A program made the position numbers and the translations under genes. A stretch of 64,000 bases of DNA. Source: Hevea brasiliensis. Lineage: Eukaryota > Streptophyta > Magnoliopsida > Malpighiales > Euphorbiaceae. Positions 49,641 to 61,400 of this stretch are shown in pieces. The notes under the pieces are model-generated. The model was not told the DNA's origin. It saw nothing but the letters and a program-made list of their open reading frames with translations, and did not search any database. Every line of letters begins with the position of its first letter. Position 1 is the first letter of the stretch. Location: NCBI RefSeq assembly GCF_030052815.1, contig NC_079501.1, positions 85,755,849 to 85,819,848 on the forward strand, given 5' to 3'.

Positions 49641-50711
49641 GAAGTATGGAGTGAGACCTCGAGCATCTTTAAGGTCCATGGGCAAAGGCTAAAGCCACAT
49701 TTTTAGGGGAACCAATCAAGAAAGGATCTACACAATCCTTCAACAACCCTCTAGCACAACCATGAACCAATAAGAAAAGTCAAGCTAAAGACTATAAATG
49801 AACGCTCCTTGGGAGGCAACCCAAGACCTTTAATTTTCTTCATAGTTAATCTTTTTTTTTTTATTTTATCATTATTTCTAGTTTTGTAGGAACCCCAAAT
49901 CCTCAAATTGAACATACTGGCAGAAGCAAGGAGCAAGGAATAAGGAGAGGATGGAATCACTAAGTCCAAAACACACAAGAGAGGAAAATAACAAAAACGG
50001 GGAAGTATTTTTATTGCTAATTTCCATCTGCATCTCATTTATACATTTAGAAACATGTTAGCATCAAAACTTGAAAGGTAGGGAAAGAAATCACTAGAAA
50101 ATTCTAGCCCAGCAAGTTACACAGGTCAAACCTGTGTAGTGTTACATGCCCCATGTAACCTACTAGACCCAGAAAATTACACACAGAGACACTCTAGAAT
50201 GTTACACGGGGTACCCCGTGTGAAGTCACATGACCCATGTGAAGTCACATGACCTATGTAACTGGAAAAGGTGAAAGAGGAGGAGTGGGACAAAATAAGG
50301 CAAAAACTTACATAGGCCTTCCCTGTGTACCTTTACACGGCCCATGTAAGGTGCATTAAAAGGGAGAAAATGTGGTAAAAAGTTACACAGGTCTGACATG
50401 TGTAGTGGTACATAACCTGTGTAACTTGTCAGAATGTTAAAAAAAAAAATAAAAAAAAAAAAAAAAGACAAAAGTTTACATGGGTCCACCCAGTGTATTA
50501 ATATATGGACCTGTGTAAATCTTCGTAAACATGATACTGAAGAGGTGCAAAGTGGCATTCTAAATGGCACCTCACTTTTTTAAATAGCCCCTAAACTGTT
50601 ACAATACCCATTCAAACTCTTTCAAACTCTTCCTCTCCAAGATTCCTTTCCGAAAACTCTCTCCCAATCTTGATTTTCTCAAACCCTAGTCATTCTTTTA
50701 TCCTTCTTCCA
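49641..50711 (+). other. Athila spacer after pol, with hairpin array
   Basis: About 1 kb with no open frame that looks like a protein. It begins with a GCTCCTTGGGAGGCAACCCA block (from 49803), a sequence common just after pol in Athila-like elements. It then holds the repeated hairpin units described at 50110-50530 and an A-rich stretch (50439-50466). Confidence 0.7.
50110..50530 (+). repeat. Array of imperfect palindromes in the Athila spacer
   Basis: About ten units of the form TTACAC(A/G)GG ... CC(C/T)GTGTAA. Clear cases are TACACAGGT/ACCTGTGTA (50118-50138), GTTACATG/CATGTAAC (50141-50159), the perfect palindrome CACGGGGTACCCCGTG (50205-50220) and CACATG/CATGTG (50227-50241). Weaker copies occur to 50530 and again at 53780-54020. 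Each could fold into a short stem. Function unknown. Confidence 0.8.
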
Positions 50712-52040
50712 TGGTCCCTGCAAAGAGACTTGCAAGGAGAATGGGTTTTTCTTCCAGGGAGGGGAGATGACTCACAATCTCCACCCTAAGGACCTAAAAC
50801 TAGGAAGGTAAGGCAAAAAGAGCCTCAGCCCCAACCCCAACCATAGCCTCAACCCTAGTTCCAACCACCACCATAACCTAAATTCCTTTTAACCTGGTCA
50901 TTCAGAGATGCAAAACACAGGGACATGTGTGCCAGACTCAAAAACTAAAAGATCGTGTCCACAAAATACATGAATGTCCCATTATTGGAGCAATTGGGTT
51001 TGAAAGATGATCGATGGGCTCCTCAACAGTATTGGGTGGACTCAATTTGCCCAATTGTAGTTTTTGATATATAGGGACACCACACTGGAGTTCCTGAGCA
51101 CTTTCAAGGCTACTCTTTGGGCCACTGATAAGGGAGACCGGGGCAAGATTAAGTTTCAGGTCCTGGGTGTCGACTGCATCATGAACATGGATGAATTTAA
51201 TGCCATCTTTGGCTTTGATAGCACAAGACACTAGAAGATTCTATAGAATAGGTTAGTTTATGATAGTGTGGAGTTTTAATGGTCCATTATGCTAAACACC
51301 AAGGTTTAAATAAACTCTAGCAAATCCAAATCCACTAGATTGACGAGCTCTGCACTGTGCTATATGCATCGGTTCACAGCACACATCATGATGGGTCGTG
51401 GTGATAGCCTAAGTGTGGTAAAAGCTAATGAATTATTCTTCCTATGGTGCATTGTAACAGGACAGCACTGTAGCATCTTTATTTCCTATGCAACCACTTG
51501 AGAAGGATGTCTCATTAGGCCATAGGGCATATTGTGTTGGGCAGTCTCATTACTACCATTGCTTTACACTTTGGGTTTGTGCCAGCATATGTCCAGCTGC
51601 AGCCTATCTCTGGCACCTCCTGGATCAATTAGACTATCTGCATATCCATGGGAATATGCAGAAGAGTTGGAGATGAGTGCCTTCTAATAGATGCAGAGGG
51701 GAATGTCATCAGGAGGGCACTAGCAGAGGTAGAACCAAGGGAGTCTTCCCAGGCATAAGCGCAAAGAGAGGAGTAACAACAAGAGGAGCAGGACCCTCTC
51801 CTTCAAGGATCACGAACTCGAGTCCCTCCTTACACTCCACCACCTGTAGTCCCTATGCTTGCTTATCTGCAAAGGATGGAGACTACTTTTGACACTAGAC
51901 TAAGGGCTCTGGAGACCATTATATCCAACAAACCTTGAGTAGTGGAGGACAGTCTCTAGGAAGCCCATAATAAGCTGGACATGATCCTTCAGAGGCAGAA
52001 TACGGAGGCCCCTTCCTTACCTTCCGAGACTTTTTAGATA
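50712..52040 (+). pseudogene. Degenerate ORF downstream of Athila pol (position of the env-like ORF)
   Basis: A former coding region in shifting frames. It starts at ATG 50712 (MVPAKRLARRMGFSS). A recognisable stretch at about 51091-51230 reads EFLSTFKATLWATDKG, then VDCIMNMDEFNAIFGF. A second at about 51355-51460 reads YMHRFTAHIMMGRGDS and LFFLWCIVTG. It ends in a possible coiled coil (LQRMETTFDTRLRALE, about 51870). These blocks match the kind of protein encoded after pol in Athila elements. Its role is not known; no signal peptide or membrane segment was seen, so the name env-like refers to position only. Many stops make it dead. Confidence 0.6.
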
Positions 52041-53540
52041 TAGGACAGTAGACTAGGGCACCTTTTTGATGTACTACATAAGCATAGGCCTTAGTCCTAG
52101 TTACTACCTAAGTAGATAGGTCCATTTTCTGCTCTCTTGTTCATCTTGCTTTGCTTAATACATAATATGATTTTCTCTATGTTTATTGCCTCATCTTTAA
52201 TTATTTTTGCATATTGTGTTGCCATTGAGGACAATGTCAGATTTAAGTTTTGGGGTGTATTGCATTCATACATTGCATTGCATTGCCTTATTATATCTAT
52301 ATTATACTTGTGTGTCAAAAATCCTAAAAATTTTTGCAAATTTTGAAAATTTTGAACTTCTTCAAAAAGCTTTTAACTTAGATTTATAACCAAGACCTTA
52401 ACAAGCTAATGATTGGACTCTTTGGGAAAGAGGAATGAATGTGACTTGATAGGCAAAAAGACTTCAATATGTTATTTATGAAAATTTTAATTACCTAAGT
52501 AGAGTCAAACTAGTTATGCCCCTTCATAGTCATTGATTTGTCACATTGAACTTGTAAAATTGAGAGAAAATTTTTGAAATACAAACCTAGAAATGCCTCA
52601 CCAACCTTACAACATGTCTCTTGGACCAGGTGAAATCCTAGCATATGCTTGATAAAGAGATGATTAAGGCATTCATTGAATTTAACCTCATTAAGCCTTA
52701 GCTACCCTTAATTAAAAAAAATATATCCCTTATAGTCAACTTGAAGCCTATATCTACCCCTAATGATTTTTTTTCTTTACCCACATTATTCACCTAGCCC
52801 TTAGCCCAAACTCCTACCTTACCCTTTGAGGAAGCTAACTGCATAAGTAAAAAAAGTATACTAAGTACGAAAGAAAATATGGAGAGAGGATGTAAAACTC
52901 AAGAGAGAGTGTAAGTGTGCAATCAAAATCAGAGAAGAATTAGCTCTCCAACCCATCAAAAATAATAAGTTTGGAGGAGAGGACTAAAGGGACACAAGTA
53001 TGATTCAAAAGAGAGAGAGAGAGAGGAAAACAAAAGAAAGTCCCAAAGAAGCATATTTAGAACTAGAATCCAAAAGGTCCACACCCTTCCTTACAAAACC
53101 AGTAAAATAAACCTAATATATTTAATACGTATGCATAATGGCAGCCCTCATTTGCATTCTCTAAAAAGCATTCATTAGTAGCCAAATCAGTACCCTTTAG
53201 CCTTATTACAACCCTTTTAAAGACCTTTTGATCTTTTGAAAAGCGTATGCTACATTAGTGGGGATAGGAAATTGAGATGTGCCTGTAGGGTTGGAAATAA
53301 AACGCTTCATCATAATCATCCATATTTGTGACTTATTAATAACCTTATAAGAGGAATAATTATTTGAAGCTCTATGAAGGGGATGGGATTCTAGCAAACA
53401 TCTATTGATGTCTCTATGCCTTCAAAGTGAGAACTTGGTATGAAGGTTGTAAAAAGTTCAATTGAATACAAATTGAGTTTTTGGTTATGCTTCTAAGCAC
53501 CCCCATGAGTTTTCAAAAGTTTTATTTTACTTGAGGACAA
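52041..53540 (+). other. Athila 3' untranslated region
   Basis: 1.5 kb without a credible gene. It holds a polypurine-like block GATTTAAGTTTTGGGGTG (about 52238-52255) after GAGGACAATG, a GA microsatellite (about 53018-53036) and A-rich stretches. I see nothing else in it. Confidence 0.65.
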
Positions 53541-53555
53541 GAGTTTGGGGGTATT
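53541..53555 (+). other. Polypurine tract of the Athila element
   Basis: GAGTTTGGGGGTATT, preceded by TTGAGGACAA, directly before the putative 3' LTR start TGATATAC. The GAGGACAA...GTTTGGGGG context is common at the 3' end of Athila-like elements. Confidence 0.7.
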
Positions 53556-54042
53556 TGATATACTTCTATCATATAGATATTTTTAGGCATAATTGTATTG
53601 CATTTCATAGCATTTAGGTAGTTCATCACATGGATTTTAGTTAATTTCATTAGTTTTTTGATAAATTAGTTGATCTCTACTAAATTTCATGTTTTTTGTA
53701 TCTTTTTAGGTGTTCTAAAGGAAATCCAAGGCATAGGAGTAAACTAGACAAGTTTGAAAAGAAGGCAAAGCAAGGCAAGTTGTTACACCAAAGTACATGG
53801 GTCATGTAAGGAGAAAGCCAGACTTGTGTAACCTTCTAGCAGGAGAAAATTGAAGGAAGCACGAAGAGCGATAGTACATAGGTCATGTAAATGACCCCAT
53901 GTACCTTTCCAAGACCTGTGTAACCCTTTGGATGACTAAGCCTAAAAAGCTAAGGGAGGAAAGTAGTACACATGCCGTGTACCTTGACCTATGTAAACAC
54001 TATGTGCCCCGTGTAATCTTTTACCTCCCATCAGAAAGAAGC
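53556..54042 (+). repeat. Athila 3' LTR, cut by Gypsy-C
   Basis: The first 487 bases of the LTR, starting TGATATACTTC. It contains further TACATGGGTCATGTAA-type palindromes (about 53790-54020). The LTR partner is outside the window, so the start was chosen from the polypurine tract. Gypsy-C interrupts it after GAAGC (54038-54042). Confidence 0.65.
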
Positions 54043-57000
54043 TGTAACACCCCTATTTGCATAGCCTGGTATATTACACTGTTCCGGTGACCAGTGTCGG
54101 TCCGGAAAATTAAGGAGATTAGAATCACATCTAAGACGCCTAGACAAGCACTGAATACAAATAATTAGTAATTTCTAGATAGCTAAGTATAAATAAGAAA
54201 AACAGAACACAAAAGGTTAAATGAGCCGGGAGTCACAGCGATGGGTGACCTTCCCGAGAAGGGACTGCGAGGTCAGTCTTAACCCAAATTTTGAACCAAA
54301 AAATGTGACGCCGCAGTTATTAGGACTATTGCAAACACAGTGGAAAAGAGAAAATCACAGAAAAGAATTTTTAAGCAGGTCAAATAATTAGGTCAGAGAT
54401 TTGAAAGAAATATTGAATTATTTGCAAACTGGGTCTCAAACCGACGAGGGACAATTTGATCAATTCACCCCTGGAGGTGACTCTTGACCTAACTGTCCAA
54501 TAAAATCAAAGAAATAAAAATTTTGGAATATAGAATTAAATTAAAGAACTAATGAAAAAATAAATGAAAATAGAAAAAGAGAAAAGAAAAGTTAATGCAT
54601 CATCATGATGAGCTCATATGTGACATCATAAATAATTTTAATTTTTCCTACCTAAATTGACCAAGTCAAAAGCATTATTAAATACTTAAAAATACATCCC
54701 AAAAAAAAAAATATCAGACCTCATCTTTCCCAAGTGGTTCAGCCACCACCTCCCATACCTCCTCCATGTGCAAACCTCCATGGAAGCTTGAGTTCAAGCT
54801 TGCAAACCCCCATTAACCTCACTTTGTCCCCAAATTTCCCCATTAAAACTTGTTAGACCAACTTGAGAAAGCATTTGAAGAAGAAAGAAAGAAGAAACAA
54901 GGAGTGAAATTGAAGAATTGAAGTTCAAGTAGAGGTAAACAATTTACTTTGAAACTTTTGGTTTATTAGTTGTGTTTATAGCTTAATTCACTTAAAAATC
55001 AAAGAAAACAATTATTGGGGGACTTTTAGGGAATTCGGCCAGCCATCAAGGGAGTTTGAATTGAGTGATTTTGATGAAATGAAATGGTTAATTTAGGTGA
55101 ATTAGAGGTGTAGACAATGAATATGTAAGTTAATTGCATTAAAATCCAAGATTAAGTCATTAGGGTTCTTGAGTATTTTGACAATTGAGGAAAAATTGAG
55201 GAAATTGGTCAATTGATGCCATTGACCTTAATGGAGTGAAGAAATGGTCAATTGTGACCATTTGTGGTGTGTGTGAATTGCTAGAACCAAGTTACATTTG
55301 GATTGGTGAGAGTCACTATTCTGGCAGCTTGACCTAGGTCCTTTTCAGGGACAAAAACTAAAAATTTACCAACCCAATTGGTGTGAGGCTAATTGGGAAT
55401 GAAAACAGACACATAATGGCACATTTTTTATTTGGAAACCATGCCCAGAAAATGACCATAATTAGTGAACAATTAGGCCAAATCTGGATTTAGACACACT
55501 GACCTGTACAAAAATGACTAAATGAACAGTGTTTGTTCATTTGGCCATGACTTGGGCTAGATAGGTCCAAATGACTTGATTTTTGTGGCATTGGAAGGGT
55601 ATGACATAGAATTACAACTTTCATGAAAATTCTGCCCATAACCAAGTCATTTTGCCACCTAAATTTAGTTGTCCAAAACTGCCAGAACCAAATTTGGTGC
55701 TTAGAAAATCTGGGTAATACCAATCCGGCCAGCCATGTTCAAATGGCCACAACATGGGCTACAAAACTCTAAATGGAGTGATTCAAAAAGGGAATTAAAG
55801 CTAAGACAATAAGGAACATGTTTTATGAAGAACACTTTGCCAAATTTCCAAGGAAACATGACCAATGGAATAGTACAATACAGGACACCAAATCTGAAAT
55901 TTTGAAATTGTACCTAAGAGACCTAAAATTTGAAGAAACCATCAAAACCAACAAATTAGGCACCCAAAATGTGGTATGTGGGTATAATTGGATTTCCCAT
56001 ACCTATTAAGCATAAGAAAGTCAATATTTTGACTTGAATAGTACCATAAATAGTAACCTCGACATGAAAATTTCCAAGAACGTTAGTTTAAGCATATTAG
56101 GACTAGAATTGAGCATACATGAATTTAATTATTGGATTTATTGTGAGACAGGATACTGAAACACTGTTAATTGTGTGTTTCAGCTGAAAAAGATCCAGAA
56201 AGTCTAAGGGACTGAGTCAAGGCTTAGAGGCAACTCACGTCCGGTTTGTACACAATAAATTTATGTAATTATTTTCTAAGTGAAAATTTGATTTGTTATG
56301 CTTTATGAAATCGCTGTGTTATTTATAAATCGAATTGTCATTTATGATTGTGAATATGACTTTGGAAATTGACTAGATTTCTCACAAATTATTTGAATAA
56401 ATTGTTTTGAATTGATTTTTGTGTTCACACTTAGCATGACAGTACCACATTATTCCTCCTCCATTTATGGGGTTGAGATCAATTATTTTCCTCCCTCTCT
56501 AGCTTGCCAGTTGAGGTCGAGATCGGATGAGTACTCATTAGTTAACTAGCCACCTCCCTCATTGATTTCAATTAGTGGGGTTGTAGATTGCTTTGTCGTG
56601 GTGTACAACACGACTTTGATCGGAAATTTTGTGTCATGACCTAAGATGTGTATGGATTGGCAATACTGTGTTTATTACATTATTTGACAAAATTGTATTA
56701 TAAATTTGATTTGAAAATTGTGAAAAGGGATTGTGATTTATTTGACTTATGATTTAATTGTGAATATTTTATATCCAGCATTTTAAATTTTTATTGTGCA
56801 CCACTGAGTATTTTTATACTCAGCGATAGTTTATTTTGCTATCGCAGATAAGGGCAAGGAGAAAGCAGCAGAGTGAGCTGCTATTGAGATAGAGGACTAC
56901 ATTGACCTTTTTGTATGGGTATTTATTTATACCCTTGTAGTTATTTTGATATAAATATTGTAATATCATATGTATTAATGTAAAGTTGAACAATTGTATA

Positions 57001-57489
57001 GTAAATTATAATAATATTATTTTGGATTTTCTTTTTATAAATTAAGATCTGTATATGTAAATTAAATATTAAATGTAATGTGGATAAATTTATGAAATAT
57101 TTTTAAATGACAAATTTTGATTGAATTGTGGACTTGAATTGAATTATGATGAACTAAGTTATTTTGGTGGTTGGAAGTTGTGTAAACAAATATTGGAAGT
57201 GTTTTTTACAGGTTTTTGAAGAACTTTTTTATCAAAATACAGATGGCACTCTGCCGAAATTTTTACTAAATTGCGGAAAAATAAAAATGGACAAAAATTT
57301 TAACTAGTTTTGAAGCTTCAATTAAATGTTTTAAATTCCTACCAAAATACTCACCACTTCCAAAATGTAAGAAAATCGTTTTAAAATCCCTTGTAGTGTA
57401 CTTAATGAGTTATCGGTTGGTGAAGTTCGGTAGTTCATTAGGTATTCTACAGGATCATGTTATGCCTTACAGAGGGATAAGGTGTGACA
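54043..57489 (+). repeat. Gypsy-C 5' LTR
   Basis: 3447 bp from TGTAACACCCC to GGTGTGACA. It aligns with 62712-64000 with many substitutions and gaps, so the copy is older than Gypsy-B or the Copia element. The last part (from about 57390) resembles the same end of the Gypsy-1 LTR (GGATCATGTTATGCCTTACA). No gene is seen inside. Confidence 0.93.
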
Positions 57490-57497
57490 TGTTTTAT

Positions 57498-57509
57498 TGG
57501 TATCAGAGC
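57498..57509 (+). other. Primer binding site of Gypsy-C
   Basis: TGGTATCAGAGC eight bases after the LTR end, an exact initiator-Met tRNA match. Confidence 0.92.
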
Positions 57510-58051
57510 ATAGTTTTGAAATGAATTTTGATTGTGCATGTGAATATTCCTTTGATAAGTACAACTGCTCAAGTGTCTTTAATTGATACATAGGACATAT
57601 TTACATCATGAATATGCACTAACGGAGGTCAACCTCCTTGTGTTTGATCTCAGGAAGTAGAAAATTATGAAAATGGAATGGAAGAGGGAGATCATTTCAT
57701 AGAGCAATTTGTTGAGGCTGAGGTCCAAGGGGAAGCCCCAGCACTCCAGAACGTGAGTTGGTCAGCCACTCTAGCTCCTTCTCAAGCACCGCAGTTTCCT
57801 GCTTAGTGGGCACAGCAGATGGCTGCATTTTTTCAACAAATGGCAGGGAATGTGCCACCCTAAGCTCAGATGCAATTACCTGTAGCACAACCACAACCCC
57901 AGCTCGACAATATGAAGAACTAATGAAATTTGGGGCTACCGAGTTTAAGGGCACTGTGGATCCACTAGAGGCAGAACAGTGGCTAGAATGGATGGAAAGG
58001 GTATTTAGAAAGCTGCAGTGTGCCGAAGAATTAAAATTTGAATATTCAATA

Positions 58052-58202
58052 TGTAACACCCTAGACAAATCCCACATCGACAAAACACGGGAGAGATGCT
58101 GAGTTTATAAGTTGGTGGTTCGTAACTCCTAGTGACGCGTTTTAAAACCGTGAGGGCTTCGGCCCAGAGCGGACAATATCACTAGTGGACCGGGCCATTA
58201 TA
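58052..58202 (+). repeat. TRIM 5' LTR
   Basis: 151 bp, TGTAACACCC at the start and CCATTATA at the end. It differs from the other repeat at seven positions, one of which changes the terminal ACA to ATA. Confidence 0.93.
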
Positions 58203-58206
58203 TTTA

Positions 58207-58218
58207 TGGTATCAGAGC
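58207..58218 (+). other. Primer binding site of the TRIM
   Basis: TGGTATCAGAGC four bases after the TRIM 5' LTR, the same initiator-Met site as in the large elements. Confidence 0.92.
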
Positions 58219-58279
58219 CGCTCCACGTGCAACCTTGAACGATGGTGGGGCAAACCTCAGCGAGGACGCTGAGTCCCAT

Positions 58280-58291
58280 AAGGGGGGTGGA
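58280..58291 (+). other. Polypurine tract of the TRIM
   Basis: AAGGGGGGTGGA one base before the TRIM 3' LTR. Confidence 0.88.
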
Positions 58292-58292
58292 T

Positions 58293-58443
58293 TGTAACAC
58301 CCTAGGCAAATCCCACATCGACAAAACACAGGAGAGATGCTGGGTTTATAAGTTGGTGGTTCGTAACTCCTAGTGACGCGTTTTAAAATTGTGAGGGCTT
58401 CGGCCCAGAGCGGACAATATCACTAGTGGGCCGGGCCATTACA
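58293..58443 (+). repeat. TRIM 3' LTR
   Basis: 151 bp, TGTAACACCC to CCATTACA, then the target duplication CAATA and Gypsy-C gag. Confidence 0.93.
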
Positions 58444-61400
58444 CAATATCTCTTTTGCAAGGGAATGCATATGAATGGTCGAAGACCATCCCCCACAGCC
58501 TGGTTGAGCCACTCGTGCTTACATGGACAGACTTCCTGAGGGAATTTAGGCAGAAATGGGTTCCTGATGCTTATGTAGATATGAAATTGCAAGAATTCTT
58601 GAGCCTGAAGCAAGGGGACAGAACAATAGCAGAGTATGAACAGGACTTTTTAAGGCTAAGCTACTATGCTGGAAGCTTAATCTCTACCCCCAGAGACAAA
58701 TGTAAGAGGTTTGAGGCTGGGTTGAGGCCTAGCTTGGGAATGCAAGTTATAGGATTCAGACACCAGAATTTTTCTGAGTTGATTTCACAAGCCCTGGAAC
58801 TGGAAAGGATAGAATCAGAAGGGGCAGTGAATAAGGGTACTCAAGAGAAAGAAAAGACTGAAAAGGCTACTGGCTAAGCTACTGAGAGTGTTTCTGGGAA
58901 GAGGAAACAATTTGGGGGATCCAGCTCCCGTAAGTCCAGTAGAGGCAGATTCTCTGGCCAAAGACCACCCTGGTCTGGTCAGCGGTCTCTTGAGGAGTTT
59001 TATTAGTCTGGCAGTGTGAGACTTGTGGTAGAACACACGTTGGGGTGTGTTTTAAGGCCACCGATGCATGTTTTAACTGTGGAGGGACCGGACACTTCAC
59101 CAAAGATTGTACTAGTCCACGCCGATCTAGACCTCCTACCACATCTAAGGGATCAACCCAAGCCTCTACTCCAAGAGGGTCACAGCCATTTGGTAGAGGT
59201 AGAGGCAGATGTAGGGTAGCACTCTAAGAAGTCAGAGTACAGTTAACTAGCTAGAATCCAATGGCGGCCCAGCTAGAGTCTATACCATGAGACACAGGGA
59301 GGAGGCCGAAACATCGGATGTTATAGCTGGTATTTTCTCTATCCTTGACCAAGATGCATATGTGTTATTTGATCCTGGCTCCACACATTCGTATGTCAGT
59401 GCCAGTGTGATTCCAGCGTGTACAAATGGACTATGATTTGCTAGTAACTAGTCCGATAGGCTAGGAGGTCAGGGTAAAAAATGTATAGGGATTGTCCTCT
59501 GGTGATCCAAGGACACACTTTTCTGTCTAATCTAATTAAAATGCCCTTCAGAGATTATGACATCATCTTGGGCATGGATTGGTTAGCCAGGCATCATGCA
59601 ATGATTGACTGTAGATTGAAGATAGTCACTTTTGGTCACCCTCAGTATGGTGATGTGGTAATACATGGGGAGAGGCAGTTATTGCCCTCAAACATCATTT
59701 CAGCTGCACTGGCCAAAAAAATGATTAGGAAAGGGTGTGAAGCATACTTGGCACATGTGATAGACACCCAAGTGGAGAGTCCAGCATTAAAGGACATCCC
59801 GACTGTATGTGATTATCTAGACATGTTTCCTGATGAGTTGCCAGGATTACCTCCGAAGGGAGAGGTGCAGTTTGAGATTGATGTAAAGCCTGATGTGGAC
59901 CCAATCTCTATAATGCCATATAGAATGGCACCAGCAGAACTGAAAGAATTGCTTGATAAGGGCTTCATTCACCCTAATGTGTCACCTTGGGGAGTGCCAG
60001 TGTTGTTTGTTAAGAAGAAAGATGGCACTCTTTGCTTATGTATTGATTACCGATAGTTAAATAAGGTGATAATAAAGAATAGACATCCGTTGCCCCGCAT
60101 TAATGACCTGTTTGATCAACTAAAGGATGCAGCTGTGTTCTCCAAAATTGACCTGAGATCGGGTTATTATCAGCTAAAAGTGCAAGAGTAGAGTATCCCT
60201 AAAACTGCCTTTAGAACTCGATATGGCCATTATGAGTTCCTGGTCATGCCATTCGGGTTAACTAATGCTCCAGCTGCATTTATGGATTTGATGAACACTA
60301 TCTTCAGACCATACCTCGATCAGTTTGTGGTGATATTCATTGATGATATATTGGTCTACTCGAGGAGTGTAGAGGAGCATGATAGACATCTTCGGATTGT
60401 ACTGCAAACTTTAAAGGAGAAACAACTATATGCCAAATTATCGAAGTGTGAATTTTGGCTGAGGGAAATATCTTTTTTGGGGCACATAGTATCAGCTGAA
60501 GGTATTAAGGTAGATCCCAGCAAGATAGAAGCTGTCTTTAATTGGAAGCCACCTAGAAATATCACAGAGATTTGTAGTTTTCTGGGGTTAGTTGGATACT
60601 ACCGCTGTTTTGTGAAAGAGCTCTCCATGTTGGCATCTCCACTAACCAAGCTGCTTAGGAAAGATGTTAAATTTCAGTGGACAGATAAATGCCAGGAGAG
60701 TTTTGATGAATTGAAGAGGTGTTTGACTGAGGCTCCAGTCCTTACTTTACCTACCCCGGGTAAAGAGTATACAGTTTATAGTGATGCTTCTCATAATGGG
60801 TTAGGCTGTGTACTGATGCAAGATCGGAATGTTATTGCCTATGCATCATGCCAGCTGAAACAGCATGAGAGAAATTATCCGACACATGACTTGGAGCTAA
60901 CAGCTATTGTGTTCGCTCTTAAGATCTGGAGACATTATTTGTATGGGGAGAAGTGTTACATCTACACAAATCATAAGAGTTTGAAGTATCTGGGTACTCA
61001 GAAGGAGTTAAATTTGAGATAGAGGAGATGGTTAGAATTGATTAAGGACTATGATTGTCTGATAGACTATTAGCTAGGGAAGGCAAATGTTGTGACTGAC
61101 ACCTTAAGTCACAAGACTATGGCAAGTCTCAGAGTTTCTCCTTTGTCTATGGAACATGAATTGAGAGTATTGCATGCCAGCTTAGAGATTAATTATGAGG
61201 GGCAGATAGCAGTTGCATGGCATGTATAGCCAGTATTAATTGACCAGATCAGAATGGTTGCTCAGAATAATGAAAGATATCAGAAGTTATTAGAAGAAGT
61301 CAAACAGGGCAAGAAACCTGAGTTCTCAATTAGAGATGATGGTCTACTGCTACACCAGGGCAGAATGTGTGTTCCTAATGATGTTGACTTGAGATAGATC

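Larger units (their letters stand above)
45672..54042 (+). mobile_element. Athila-type Ty3/Gypsy element, right part, heavily decayed
   Basis: From the Gypsy-A insertion point the plus strand holds the end of gag, then protease, RT, RNase H and integrase, a hairpin-rich spacer, a degenerate extra ORF after pol, a polypurine tract and the start of the 3' LTR. The RT block with a TRVVTGWHMCIDYRKLN type motif and the extra downstream ORF are features of the Athila clade. The 5' LTR and most of gag are outside the window; the 3' LTR is interrupted by Gypsy-C. It is the oldest visible layer. Confidence 0.85.
58052..58443 (+). mobile_element. TRIM: complete 392-bp terminal-repeat retrotransposon in miniature
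   Basis: Two 151-bp direct repeats (58052-58202 and 58293-58443) bracket a 90-base centre. The centre starts with a tRNA-iMet primer site TGGTATCAGAGC (58207-58218) and ends with the polypurine tract AAGGGGGGTGGA (58280-58291). The 5-bp duplication CAATA flanks the whole (58047-58051 and 58444-58448). It has no coding capacity and must have moved with enzymes from another element. It carries the motif AGCGGACAATATC in each repeat, which I recall from TRIM-like repeats of other plants. Confidence 0.95.

Noticed and set aside
50439..50466. Poly-A stretch as a LINE or retrogene tail.
   Set aside because: It lies inside the Athila spacer with no element border or target duplication around it.
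58052..58443. A tandem duplication or MITE as explanation of the repeated 151 bases.
   Set aside because: The 90-base centre has a primer binding site and a polypurine tract, and a 5-bp duplication flanks the whole, which fits a TRIM instead.
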